Assembly (NCBI RefSeq): GCF_014650915.1
Contig: NZ_BMVW01000017.1
Span: forward strand, 1 to 64,000
From: Streptomyces poonensis
GTDB taxonomy: Bacteria; Actinomycetota; Actinomycetes; Streptomycetales; Streptomycetaceae
Direction of reading: 5' to 3'
Length of the DNA stretch: 64,000 bases
Shown: in pieces, positions 16,808 to 25,995 of the stretch
Numbering within the stretch: the first letter of the stretch is position 1
How the letters are laid out: each line of letters begins with the position of its first letter
The notes under the pieces: generated by a model
The model's database searches: none
What the model saw: only the letters and a program-made list of their open reading frames with translations
What the model was told of the DNA's origin: nothing
Translations under genes and position numbers: made by a program

Positions 16808-17998
16808 ATGGCTGAGGCCCAGAACATCCCGGTGGGGAGCACCACCGCCGGCGCCATCGCGGTGGCGGCGGAGGCCGACTCGACCGTCGCCACGCGCATG
16901 AGCGCTCCCCCGTCCTTCGACGTCGCGGACTTCCCGGTCCCGAACGGCCGCGAGGAGGAGTGGCGGTTCACCCCGCTGGAGCGCCTGCGCGGGCTGCACG
17001 ACGGCACCGCCGTCGCCACCGGCACCGGTGTGAAGGTCGACGTCCAGGCCCCCGAAGGCGTCACCGTCGAGGCCGTCGGCCGCGACGACGCCCGGCTCGG
17101 CAAGGCGGGCACCCCGGTGGACCGTATCGCCGCCCAGGCGTACTCCGCCTTCGAGCAGGCCTCGGTCGTGACCGTGCCCAAGGAGACCGCGCTCACCGAG
17201 CCGATCCGTATCGCCGTGCACGGCGAGGGCGGCACCGCCTTCGGCCACACGGTCGTCGAGCTCGGCGCCTTCGCCGAGGCCGTGGTCGTCATCGACCACA
17301 CCGGTGACGCGGTGCTCGCCGCCAACGTCGACTACGTCCTCGGTGACGGCGCCAAGCTGACCGTCGTCTCCGTCCAGGACTGGGACGACAAGGCCGTGCA
17401 CGTCGCCCAGCACAACGCGCTCGTCGGCCGCGACGCCAGCTTCAAGTCGGTCGTCGTGACCTTCGGCGGTGACGTCGTCCGCCTGCACCCGCGCGTGAAC
17501 TACGCGGGCACCGGCGGCGAGGCCGAGCTGTTCGGCCTGTACTTCACCGACAAGGGCCAGCACCAGGAGCACCGCCTCCTGGTCGACCACGACGAGCCGC
17601 ACTGCAAGTCGAACGTCGTCTACAAGGGCGCGCTCCAGGGCGACAACGCGCACGCCGTGTGGATCGGTGACGTGCTCATCGAGGCCAAGGCCGAGGGCAC
17701 CGACACCTACGAGATGAACCGCAACCTCGTCCTCACGGACGGCGCGCGCGTCGACTCGGTCCCGAACCTGGAGATCGAGACCGGCGAGATCGTCGGCGCC
17801 GGCCACGCGTCCGCCACCGGCCGCTTCGACGACGAGCAGCTGTTCTACCTGATGGCCCGCGGCATCCCGGAGTACGAGGCGCGCCGCCTGGTCGTCCGTG
17901 GCTTCTTCGCCGAGCTGGTCCAGCAGATCGGCGTCGCGGACATCGAGGAGCGCCTGCTCGCCAAGATCGACGAGGAGCTGGAGGCAGCGGTCGCATGA
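16808..17998 (+). CDS. sufD: SufD, Fe-S cluster scaffold subunit
   Basis: Paralogue and partner of SufB in the SufBC2D complex. The 396-residue product has the SufD N-terminal PNGREEEWRFTPLERL, the beta-helix core with DNAHAVWIGDVLI, and the C-terminal block HASATGRFDDEQLFYLMARGIPEYEARRLVVRGF shared with SufB (read in parts). ATG at 16808. The stop overlaps the Rieske gene start by four bases. Confidence 0.96.
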   Translation: MAEAQNIPVGSTTAGAIAVAAEADSTVATRMSAPPSFDVADFPVPNGREEEWRFTPLERLRGLHDGTAVATGTGVKVDVQAPEGVTVEAVGRDDARLGKAGTPVDRIAAQAYSAFEQASVVTVPKETALTEPIRIAVHGEGGTAFGHTVVELGAFAEAVVVIDHTGDAVLAANVDYVLGDGAKLTVVSVQDWDDKAVHVAQHNALVGRDASFKSVVVTFGGDVVRLHPRVNYAGTGGEAELFGLYFTDKGQHQEHRLLVDHDEPHCKSNVVYKGALQGDNAHAVWIGDVLIEAKAEGTDTYEMNRNLVLTDGARVDSVPNLEIETGEIVGAGHASATGRFDDEQLFYLMARGIPEYEARRLVVRGFFAELVQQIGVADIEERLLAKIDEELEAAVA

Positions 17999-18327
17999 CC
18001 ACCTTCGTACGCGCGTGCGCACTGAGTGAGCTGGAGGAGGACACCCCGAAGCGGGTGGAACTCGACGGCACGCCGGTCGCGGTCGTCCGTACCGAGGGCG
18101 AGGTGTTCGCGATCAACGACATCTGCTCGCACGCGAACGTCTCGCTCTCCGAGGGCGAGGTGGAGGACTGCCAGATCGAGTGCTGGCTGCACGGCTCCGC
18201 CTTCGACCTCCGCACCGGCAAGCCGTCCGGCCTTCCCGCGACGCGCCCCGTCCCCGTATACCCCGTAAAGATCGAAGGGGGCAGCGTCTTTGTTGACGTA
18301 CGCGCCTCCCTCACCCAGGAGTCCTGA
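17995..18327 (+). CDS. Rieske 2Fe-2S ferredoxin of the suf operon
   Basis: A 110-residue non-heme-iron-oxygenase-type Rieske protein. Ligands are C44-S-H46 and C63-W-L-H66, the standard CxH...CxxH set with 16 residues between the pairs. It starts with ATG overlapping the sufD stop (ATGA). It is soluble, with no signal. In actinobacterial suf operons this small Rieske protein sits between sufD and sufC, where it could supply electrons or act as an early client or sensor. No oxygenase partner is encoded nearby. Confidence 0.92.
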   Translation: MTTFVRACALSELEEDTPKRVELDGTPVAVVRTEGEVFAINDICSHANVSLSEGEVEDCQIECWLHGSAFDLRTGKPSGLPATRPVPVYPVKIEGGSVFVDVRASLTQES

Positions 18328-18334
18328 GGCACCC

Positions 18335-19095
<761 letters not shown>

Positions 19096-19099
<4 letters not shown>

Positions 19100-20352
19100 C
19101 ACAGCTGCCGGGCCTCCTCGACACCGAGGCGATCCGCAAGGACTTCCCGATCCTCGATCGCGTTCTGCACGACGGCAAGAAGCTCGTCTACCTGGACAAC
19201 GCCGCGACCTCGCAGACCCCGCGCCAGGTCATCGACGTCCTCGACGAGTACTACGAACAGCACAACGCCAACGTCCACCGCGGCGTGCACGTGCTGGCCG
19301 AGGAGGCCACGGCACTGTACGAGGGCGCGCGCGACAAGGTGGCCGCGTTCATCAACGCGCCCAGCCGCGACGAGGTGATCTTCACCAAGAACGCCTCGGA
19401 GTCCCTCAACCTCGTGGCCAACATGCTCGGCTGGGCCGACGAGCCCTACCGGGTGGACCACGACACCGAGATAGTCATCACGGAGATGGAGCACCACTCC
19501 AACATCGTCCCGTGGCAGCTGCTGTCGCAGCGCACGGGCGCGAAGCTGAAGTGGTTCGGTCTCACCGACGACGGCCGCCTGGACCTCTCCAACATCGACG
19601 AGGTCATCACGGAGAAGACGAAGATCGTCTCCTTCGTGCTGGTGTCGAACATCCTGGGCACCCTGAACCCCGTCGAGGCCATCGTGCGCCGCGCGCAGGA
19701 GGTCGGGGCCCTGGTCCTGATCGACGCCTCGCAGGCCGCGCCGCACATGCCGCTGGACGTACAGGCCCTCCAGGCCGACTTCGTGGCCTTCACCGGCCAC
19801 AAGATGTGCGGCCCGACCGGCATCGGCGTGCTGTGGGGCCGCCAGGAGCTGCTGGAGGACCTGCCTCCGTTCCTGGGCGGCGGCGAGATGATCGAGACGG
19901 TGTCGATGCACTCCTCGACGTACGCCCCGGCGCCCCACAAGTTCGAGGCGGGCACCCCGCCGATCGCCCAGGCGGTCGGCCTCGGGGCGGCGATCGACTA
20001 CCTGTCGTCCATCGGCATGGACAAGATCCTCGCCCATGAGCACGCCATCACCGAATACGCGGTGAAGAAGCTCACCCAGGTACCCGACCTGCGCATCATC
20101 GGCCCCAGCACGGCCGAGGACCGCGGTGCGGCGATCTCCTTCACGCTCGGCGACATCCACCCGCACGACGTGGGCCAGGTCCTCGACGAGCAGGGCATCG
20201 CGGTACGTGTCGGTCATCACTGTGCCCGGCCCGTCTGCCTCCGCTACGGAATTCCTGCGACCACGCGGGCGTCGTTCTATCTGTACTCCACGCCCGCCGA
20301 GGTCGACGCACTGGTCGAGGGGCTGGAGCACGTACGGAACTTCTTCGGCTGA
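19096..20352 (+). CDS. sufS: SufS, cysteine desulfurase
   Basis: PLP enzyme that removes sulfur from cysteine and passes it to SufU. The 418 residues include LDNAATSQTP, EHHSNIVPWQ, DASQAAPHMPLDVQAL, the PLP lysine in FTGHKMCGPTGIGVLWG, and the catalytic cysteine in VRVGHHCARPVC. Start GTG at 19096 overlaps the sufC stop (GTGA). SufS-type because a SufU gene follows and the catalytic loop is short. Confidence 0.96.
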
Positions 20353-20368
20353 GGGGCGTGCTTAAACG

Positions 20369-20836
20369 GTGAAGCTGGATTCGATGTACCAGGACGTCAT
20401 CCTGGACCACTACAAGAACCCGCACGGGCGGGGCTTGCGGGATGGCGACGCCGAGGTGCACCACGTGAACCCGACGTGCGGCGACGAGATCACGCTGCGC
20501 GTGAAGTACGACGGCACCACGATCAGCGACGTCTCGTACGAGGGCCAGGGCTGCTCCATCAGCCAGGCCTCGGCCTCCGTGCTGAACGAGCTCCTGGTCG
20601 GCAAGGAACTGGCCGACGCCCAGAAGATCCAGGAGACCTTCCTGGAGCTGATGCAGTCGAAGGGCAAGCTGGAGCCCGACGACGCGATGGAGGAGGTCCT
20701 GGAGGACGCGGTCGCGTTCGCCGGGGTCTCCAAGTACCCGGCCCGCGTGAAGTGCGCCCTCCTGAGCTGGATGGCATGGAAGGACGCGACGGCCCAGGCC
20801 CTGGGTGCGGCCGACGCCGAAAGGAAGACGGCATGA
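20369..20836 (+). CDS. sufU: SufU, zinc-dependent sulfurtransferase
   Basis: Accepts sulfur from SufS in Gram-positive SUF systems. The 155-residue protein has the three cysteine zinc ligands and acceptor in NPTCGDEI, GQGCSISQASAS and ARVKCALLSW. GTG start at 20369. The insert between the second and third cysteines separates SufU from IscU. It overlaps the next gene by four bases. Confidence 0.95.
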   Translation: MKLDSMYQDVILDHYKNPHGRGLRDGDAEVHHVNPTCGDEITLRVKYDGTTISDVSYEGQGCSISQASASVLNELLVGKELADAQKIQETFLELMQSKGKLEPDDAMEEVLEDAVAFAGVSKYPARVKCALLSWMAWKDATAQALGAADAERKTA

Positions 20837-21165
20837 GCGAGACCGTAGAGATGAAGCCGGCCTCCGAGGAGGAACTCCGCGAGGCCCTGATGGACGTCGT
20901 CGACCCCGAGCTGGGCATCGACGTCGTCAACCTCGGCCTGATCTACGGCATCCACGTCGACGACGCGAACATCGCGACCGTCGACATGACCCTGACGTCG
21001 GCGGCCTGCCCGCTGACGGACGTGATCGAGGACCAGGCGAAGTCCGCCACGGACGGCCTGGTCAGCGAGTTGCGCATCAACTGGGTCTGGATGCCGCCGT
21101 GGGGCCCCGACAAGATCACGGACGATGGCCGCGAGCAGCTGCGGGCGCTGGGGTTCAACGTCTGA
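20833..21165 (+). CDS. DUF59/MIP18-family Fe-S assembly protein (SufT-like)
   Basis: A 110-residue member of the metal-sulfur cluster biosynthesis family (DUF59), related to SufT and eukaryotic CIA2, which help mature some Fe-S proteins. Motifs: DVVDPELGIDVVNLGLIYG and the conserved cysteine in LTSAACPLTD, then WMPPWGPDKIT. ATG overlaps the sufU stop. Last gene of the suf operon, followed by a strong hairpin. Confidence 0.93.
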   Translation: MSETVEMKPASEEELREALMDVVDPELGIDVVNLGLIYGIHVDDANIATVDMTLTSAACPLTDVIEDQAKSATDGLVSELRINWVWMPPWGPDKITDDGREQLRALGFNV

Positions 21166-21175
21166 GACGTGATGT

Positions 21176-21213
21176 GACGAACGGCGGCACCCTGTGGGGT
21201 GCCGCCGTTCGTC
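21176..21213. terminator. Terminator of the suf operon
   Basis: A perfect 17-bp inverted repeat (21176-21192 with 21197-21213) with loop TGTG, starting 11 bases after the last suf stop. Confidence 0.88.
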
Positions 21214-21276
21214 ATTCACATGCTGCTCACAGCGCACTCCCAGCGCGCCATCATCGGCCCGCGGCAGCGTGGCGGA

Positions 21277-22284
21277 GTGATCACCTCCGCACGACCCGTC
21301 TTCGTCCTCGGCTGTCCCCGCTCCGGCACCACCCTCCTCCAGCTGATGCTCCACGCCCACCCCCGGATCGCGCTGCCGCCCGAAACCCGGTTCGTCCTTC
21401 CCGCATACGAGCACCGGCTCTCCTTCGGCGACCTGCGGGAGCACGCGAACCGGGCCGCCCTCGCCGAGTGGATCACCGAGCGCAAGGAGACCCGGTTCCA
21501 GGAGCTGGGAGTGGACGCGGGCCGGGTGGCCGAGCGCATCGTGGCGGGACCGCCGACGCTCGGCTCCGCACTGGGCATCGCGCTGAGGTCGTACGCCGAG
21601 GAGCACGGCAAGGCCCGCTGGGGCGACAAGCGGCCCGCGTACGCCCTGTACGTGCCGGAGATCCTGCGGCTCTTCCCCGACGCACAGTTCGTCCACCTCG
21701 TCCGCGACGGCCGGGACTGCGTGGCCTCGCTGCTCGGGATGCCCTGGTGGCACCGCGGCTTCCACGAGGCCGTGGCCACCTGGGCACAGGTGATGGATAC
21801 CACCCGCCGCCACGCCCGCGCACCGGGCCCCGGGAGCTGGCACGAGCTGCACTTCGAGGACCTCGTGGCCGACCCCGAGCGCAGCCTCCGAGCGCTCTGC
21901 GGCTTCCTGGGGGAGGAGTACGCCCCGGAGACGCTCGAGCCGCACCGCGTCGCCGGGATCGCCGTACCCGCCCGCAAGACCTGGCACCGGCGCACCCACG
22001 GGGCGCTGGACTCCTCGCGCGCGGGAAGCTGGAGACAGCGGCTGACCGTCGACCAGATCCGGCTGTGCGAGGCGGTGCTCGGCGAGCGGCTGGCCCGGCA
22101 CGGCTACGAGCTCGCCGGAGCCGTCCGCCCGGACCCCGCCGAGCTGCTGCGCTACCGCCGGGTGCAGCTGATGCGCCGCGCCGCCCACGCCAGACGGCGC
22201 CTGCTCGACCGGACGATGACCAGGACGCGGGAGTCCGGGCCCGTCGACTGCCGGCTGACGGAGGTGCCGGAGTTGCGGGCCTGA
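21277..22284 (+). CDS. Sulfotransferase-family protein
   Basis: A 335-residue PAPS-dependent sulfotransferase-like enzyme. The 5'-phosphosulfate loop FVLGCPRSGTTLLQLML lies near the N-terminus and the 3'-phosphate region FVHLVRDGRDCVASLL near residue 145. The start is GTG at 21277, after the suf terminator; earlier in-frame starts would overlap the hairpin or lack a ribosome site. The acceptor substrate is unknown. The C-terminal 40 residues are Arg-rich. It may be a short unit with the VOC gene 78 bp downstream. Confidence 0.85.
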   Translation: MITSARPVFVLGCPRSGTTLLQLMLHAHPRIALPPETRFVLPAYEHRLSFGDLREHANRAALAEWITERKETRFQELGVDAGRVAERIVAGPPTLGSALGIALRSYAEEHGKARWGDKRPAYALYVPEILRLFPDAQFVHLVRDGRDCVASLLGMPWWHRGFHEAVATWAQVMDTTRRHARAPGPGSWHELHFEDLVADPERSLRALCGFLGEEYAPETLEPHRVAGIAVPARKTWHRRTHGALDSSRAGSWRQRLTVDQIRLCEAVLGERLARHGYELAGAVRPDPAELLRYRRVQLMRRAAHARRRLLDRTMTRTRESGPVDCRLTEVPELRA

Positions 22285-22362
22285 CGCCCGGGGACGCTGT
22301 GCCGGGGCGCCGCTGCCGAAAATGGGGTGCGGAGGCCGCACGAGCGGGTGACACTGCGGCCC

Positions 22363-22728
22363 ATGGCCGTTTCCTTCTACTCCATCGTCGTGCCCGCCCA
22401 CGACATGCCCGCGCTGGCCCGCTTCTGGTGCCAGGTCCTGGACTGGCGGGTGCTGTACGAGTCCGACGACGAGATCGTCGTCGGTGCCGACGAGCACGCC
22501 TACCCGGGCCTGTGCTTCGTCGCCGAGGGCGAGCGCAAGACCGCCCACAACCGGCTGCACATCGATCTCGCACCGGACGACCAGGAGGCCGAGGTGGAGC
22601 GCATCCTCGCCCTCGGGGCCCGGCACGCGGACGTGGGGCAGGGCGACGACGTGTCCTGGGTGGTGCTCGCCGACCCCGAGGGCAACGAGTTCTGCGTCCT
22701 GAGTCCGAAGAAGTCGCTCGTCGAGTGA
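22363..22728 (+). CDS. VOC (glyoxalase/bleomycin resistance) superfamily protein
   Basis: A 121-residue single VOC-fold protein: SFYSIVVPAHDMPALARFWCQVL at the start, HIDLAP in the middle, and DPEGNEFCVL at the end, the usual metal or ligand positions. ATG at 22363 chosen; GTG at 22327 is in frame. Substrate unknown. The Streptomyces family members are often annotated glyoxalase-like. Confidence 0.85.
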   Translation: MAVSFYSIVVPAHDMPALARFWCQVLDWRVLYESDDEIVVGADEHAYPGLCFVAEGERKTAHNRLHIDLAPDDQEAEVERILALGARHADVGQGDDVSWVVLADPEGNEFCVLSPKKSLVE

Positions 22729-22738
22729 CATCCCGTAC

Positions 22739-22808
22739 GTGCTGATGCATGCACACGGGCGCGTGCTGAAGCAGGCACACGGGCGCGTGCTGATGCGTAC
22801 GGGCGTAC
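22739..22808. repeat. Three 24-bp tandem repeats upstream of the SMR pump
   Basis: Units 22739-22762 and 22763-22786 differ at three positions (GTGCTGATGCATGCACACGG versus GTGCTGAAGCAGGCACACGG, first 20 bases), followed by a shorter copy, 22787-22808, that ends in GTACGGGCGTAC. They fill the gap between the VOC and SMR genes and are good candidates for the operator of the TetR regulator encoded downstream. Confidence 0.75.
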
Positions 22809-22832
22809 ACAGCGATATCTACGCTCGTACGC

Positions 22833-23153
22833 ATGGGATATCTGCTGCTCGCCGGGGCCATCGCCGCCGAGGTGGTCGCCACGACCGCCCTGAAGTACAG
22901 CGAGGGCTTCAGCAGGCTGTGGCCCTCGCTGCTGACCGCTCTCGGGTACCTCGTCTCCTTCTACCTGCTCGCCCAGGCCCTGAAGAGCATGTCGATCGGT
23001 ACGGCGTACGCGATCTGGTCCGGGGTCGGCACCGCGACGATCGCGGTGATCGGACTGGTCCTCTTCGGCGAGGGACTGACCGCCGCGAAGGTGGCCGGTA
23101 TCGCGCTGATCATCCTCGGCGTGGTGGTGCTGAACCTGGGAGGCGCGCACTGA
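22833..23153 (+). CDS. Small multidrug resistance (SMR) family transporter
   Basis: A 106-residue inner-membrane protein with four hydrophobic segments, of the EmrE/QacE type. The essential membrane glutamate is E13 (IAAEVVATTALKYSEGF), and the family motif GTAYAIWSGVGTA follows. It would work as a dimer exporting cationic toxic compounds by proton exchange. Its TGA overlaps the ATG of the TetR gene by one base (TGATG), so pump and regulator form one unit. Confidence 0.93.
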   Translation: MGYLLLAGAIAAEVVATTALKYSEGFSRLWPSLLTALGYLVSFYLLAQALKSMSIGTAYAIWSGVGTATIAVIGLVLFGEGLTAAKVAGIALIILGVVVLNLGGAH

Positions 23154-23713
23154 TGCCCCGCCGCCACGACCCCGGACGGCGCCGCCGGATCATCGACGCG
23201 GCCGTCCGCGTGGTGTCCGACAAGGGGCTCGCCGGGCTGAGCCACCGCTCCGTGGCCGCTGCGGCGGACGTACCGCTGGGCTCGACGACGTACCACTTCA
23301 AGACGCTCGACGAGCTCGTGGTCGCCGCGTTGCGGCAGGTCAGCGCCGAGTGGGTGGCAGGCATTGAACGGCTGGCGCGACGGGGCCTGCCGGGGGAGGC
23401 GGCGCTCGCGGACGAGCTGGCGCGGCTGCTCGGGAGGTGGCTGGCCGGGGACCGGGCGCGCCTGGAGCTGGAGTACGAGCTGTACCTGGCGGCGCTGCGG
23501 CGCGAGGCGGTCCGGCCGGTCGCCGCGGAGTACCTGGACGCGATGACGCGGGTGCTGCGGCCGTATGTGGCCGACGAGGCGACCGCGCGGGCCGTGGTCG
23601 CGCTCGTCGACGGGGTGCTGCTGCAGTGCCTGCTGACCGGGCGGCCGTACGACCGGGAGGAGGTCCGTACGGCGCTGAGTCGCGTTCTTACCGACGAGGG
23701 AGCCGGGCTGTGA
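23153..23713 (+). CDS. TetR-family transcriptional regulator
   Basis: A 186-residue repressor with an N-terminal TetR helix-turn-helix (RRRIIDAAVRVVSDKGLAGL, then HRSVAAAADVPLGSTTYHF). The C-terminal ligand domain is all-helical. It is coupled to the SMR pump gene and probably represses it. The repeats at 22739-22808 are the likely operator. Confidence 0.92.
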   Translation: MPRRHDPGRRRRIIDAAVRVVSDKGLAGLSHRSVAAAADVPLGSTTYHFKTLDELVVAALRQVSAEWVAGIERLARRGLPGEAALADELARLLGRWLAGDRARLELEYELYLAALRREAVRPVAAEYLDAMTRVLRPYVADEATARAVVALVDGVLLQCLLTGRPYDREEVRTALSRVLTDEGAGL

Positions 23714-23790
23714 GGGTGGTCCGGTGACGGTCCGGTCCGTACGCCGGGACCGGTTGGCCTGCGGGGCCCCCGGCCGGTTAGGTTGCCCTC

Positions 23791-24780
23791 ATGACCGACA
23801 CGACTGTTCCTCGCACCACCGGCGCCGTGGCCGCCGGCCTCGCCACGATCGCCGCCGACGGCACCGTTCTCGACACCTGGTTCCCCGCTCCCGAGCTGAC
23901 CGACGGGCCCGGCCCGTCCGGTACGGAGCGGCTGTCCGCCGAGAAGGCCGTGGAACTGCTCGGTGAGGGCGCCGCCAAGGCGATCGGCCCGGACGCCCGC
24001 CGGGGCGTCGAGGTCGTCGCGGTGCGTACGGTCATCGCCTCGCTCGACGAGAAGCCGGTCGACGCGCACGACGTCTACCTGCGCCTGCACCTGCTCTCGC
24101 ACCGCCTGGTGCAGCCGCACGGCCAGAGCCTCGACGGGATCTTCGGCCACCTCGCCAACGTCGCCTGGACCTCGCTCGGCCCGGTCGCCGTCGACGACCT
24201 GGAGAAGGTCCGGCTGAACGCCCGCGCCGAGGGGCTGCACCTCCAGGTGACCTCGGTCGACAAGTTCCCGCGGATGACGGACTACGTGGCCCCCAAGGGC
24301 GTCCGCATCGCCGACGCCGACCGGGTCCGCCTCGGCGCCCACCTCGCCGAGGGCACCACGGTCATGCACGAGGGCTTCGTGAACTTCAACGCGGGCACGC
24401 TCGGCACCTCGATGGTCGAGGGCCGCATCTCCGCGGGCGTCGTCATCGGCGACGGCTCGGACATCGGCGGCGGTGCCTCCACCATGGGCACCCTGTCCGG
24501 CGGCGGCAACGTCATCATCTCCATCGGCGAGCGCTGCCTGATCGGCGCCGAGGCGGGCGTCGGCATCGCGCTGGGCGACGAGTGTGTGGTGGAGGCCGGT
24601 CTGTACGTGACGGCCGGCACCCGGGTGACGATGCCCGACGGTGAGATCGTCAAGGCCCGCGAGCTGTCCGGCGCCTCGAACATCCTCTTCCGCCGCAACT
24701 CGGTCACCGGCGCCGTCGAGGCCCGCCCGAACAACGCGGTCTGGGGCGGCCTGAACGAGGTTCTGCACAGCCACAACTGA
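23791..24780 (+). CDS. dapD: 2,3,4,5-tetrahydropyridine-2,6-dicarboxylate N-succinyltransferase
   Basis: Succinyl-CoA enzyme of the lysine and diaminopimelate pathway. The 329 residues match the long actinobacterial DapD. The C-terminal half is a left-handed beta helix of hexapeptide repeats: VRIADADRVRLGAHLAEGTT, HEGFVNFNAGTLGTSMVEGR, GVVIGDGSDIGGGAS (read as separate blocks). ATG at 23791. A dapA-type gene lies 1.9 kb further, so lysine genes flank the TIR island. Confidence 0.95.
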   Translation: MTDTTVPRTTGAVAAGLATIAADGTVLDTWFPAPELTDGPGPSGTERLSAEKAVELLGEGAAKAIGPDARRGVEVVAVRTVIASLDEKPVDAHDVYLRLHLLSHRLVQPHGQSLDGIFGHLANVAWTSLGPVAVDDLEKVRLNARAEGLHLQVTSVDKFPRMTDYVAPKGVRIADADRVRLGAHLAEGTTVMHEGFVNFNAGTLGTSMVEGRISAGVVIGDGSDIGGGASTMGTLSGGGNVIISIGERCLIGAEAGVGIALGDECVVEAGLYVTAGTRVTMPDGEIVKARELSGASNILFRRNSVTGAVEARPNNAVWGGLNEVLHSHN

Positions 24781-24870
24781 CCACCGGCGGCCGTGACCCG
24801 CGGCCGCCTGCGCGATCAGCGTCCTGACCTGCTGCTGCCCTGTCGGCAGATGTCGTCGTTGGTCATTGTC

Positions 24871-24911
24871 GAGCGCCCTTCCACGGCCGAGGACGGCCAG
24901 GGAGGGCGCTC
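24871..24911 (+). terminator. Terminator after dapD
   Basis: Inverted repeat GAGCGCCCT (24871-24879) and AGGGCGCTC (24903-24911), with a further inner GGCC/GGCC pairing, 90 bases after the dapD stop. Confidence 0.65.
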
Positions 24912-25008
24912 GTGCGCGAGCCCCCGCATCAGGGGCGCCGGCGGGCCGGACGGTGGCTCCGCAGCGGTGCCCGGACTAGCATTGCTGGGCGGATAATCGG
25001 GGGCAAAG

Positions 25009-25878
25009 ATGGAAAAAATCTTCGTCAGCTACCGCAGGGAGGACGGTGCCGCTGAGGCATGGTTGCTCCAAGCCAGGCTGAGTGATCGGCTGGGCGGCGC
25101 GGCTGTTTTCCTGGACGATTACGCTATTCCACCAGGGGCTGTATGGCCTGACCGAATCCGACGGGCACTGGACAGCGCATCGGCCGTGATCGTGGTAATC
25201 GGTCCGCATTGGGTCGTTGCGGCTGACGAATGGTCCCGGCGGCGCATCGACCAGGAGGACGACTGGGTTCGGCTGGAGATAGCGGAGTCATTGGCATCGA
25301 ATAAAAACGTCCTCCCGGTTCTGGTTCGTGGCGCCGCGATGCCTCCGGCCGAAGCGCTCCCTGTCCCCATTGCGTCGCTCGCGCGGCTCCAGGCCGTGGA
25401 ACTGCGCGACGCGGGTGATATCGATCGGATCGTCAACCATCTCGTCGGGCTGCTGGGAGGTGCCGAAAAGGACGGGGAAACGGGGCTTTATCCCCGTCCC
25501 GCCCCCGAGCTGCCCGACCCCTTGAGCAAGGAGAAGATCAAGGTCGCACTACAGGGAAGCCTGCGCCACTGGCGTGTACAGCAACGTCGACCAGGCGGGC
25601 CCTCGGCGGCTGTCGGGGAATCCGGGCAAGAACAAACAGGATTGTACCGAGAATACCGGTTCCTTACTTTTCAGGATGCGGTGTCCTTCATGCATGCGAC
25701 CGCACCTGGCTGCGACATCGCCATCCATCATCCTGTCTGGGAGAATGTCTGGCGTACCGTCCGAGTATTCCTCACGACATGGGACATCGGTCATCGAATA
25801 TCGGACCGGGACGTCCAGATGGCCAAGTACTTCGAGCGTGCTTACGAGGACTTTCCCGCAGCGGACCGTGCCGATTAG
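25009..25878 (+). CDS. TIR domain fused to a pterin-4a-carbinolamine dehydratase-like domain
   Basis: A 289-residue two-domain protein. Residues 3-135 form a TIR domain (KIFVSYRREDG, VFLDDYAIPPGAVW, WVRLEIAESLASNKNVLPVLV); E90 in WVRLEI is at the position of the catalytic glutamate of NAD-cleaving TIR domains. Residues 168-282 match the pterin-4a-carbinolamine dehydratase (DCoH) fold: PLSKEKI, YREYRFLTFQDAVSFMH, AIHHPVWENVW, and ISDRDVQMAKYFE. The two active-site histidines H240-H241 are present, but the third, in the THD motif, is W258 (TTWD). So the domain may bind a pterin or other ligand without normal catalysis. Base composition is visibly less GC-rich than that of its neighbours. It faces a broken TIR gene and lies between dapD and dapA, suggesting transfer. 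Confidence 0.85.
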   Translation: MEKIFVSYRREDGAAEAWLLQARLSDRLGGAAVFLDDYAIPPGAVWPDRIRRALDSASAVIVVIGPHWVVAADEWSRRRIDQEDDWVRLEIAESLASNKNVLPVLVRGAAMPPAEALPVPIASLARLQAVELRDAGDIDRIVNHLVGLLGGAEKDGETGLYPRPAPELPDPLSKEKIKVALQGSLRHWRVQQRRPGGPSAAVGESGQEQTGLYREYRFLTFQDAVSFMHATAPGCDIAIHHPVWENVWRTVRVFLTTWDIGHRISDRDVQMAKYFERAYEDFPAADRAD

Positions 25879-25995
25879 GGGGTGTTTCCGACCGGCTCCA
25901 TCACGCTCGGTCTCGGTCGGCCGGGTCCGGGTCGTGTCCGACTCGGTTCATGCCTGGTCCGTGCTCGTGAAGTCGCTCGGACCGGTTGATTCCTC

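Noticed and set aside
15251..18022. A 923-codon open frame on the minus strand across sufB and sufD
   Set aside because: It is antisense to two certain genes, has Asp/Val/Leu-rich composition typical of GC-rich shadow frames, and has no domain motif.
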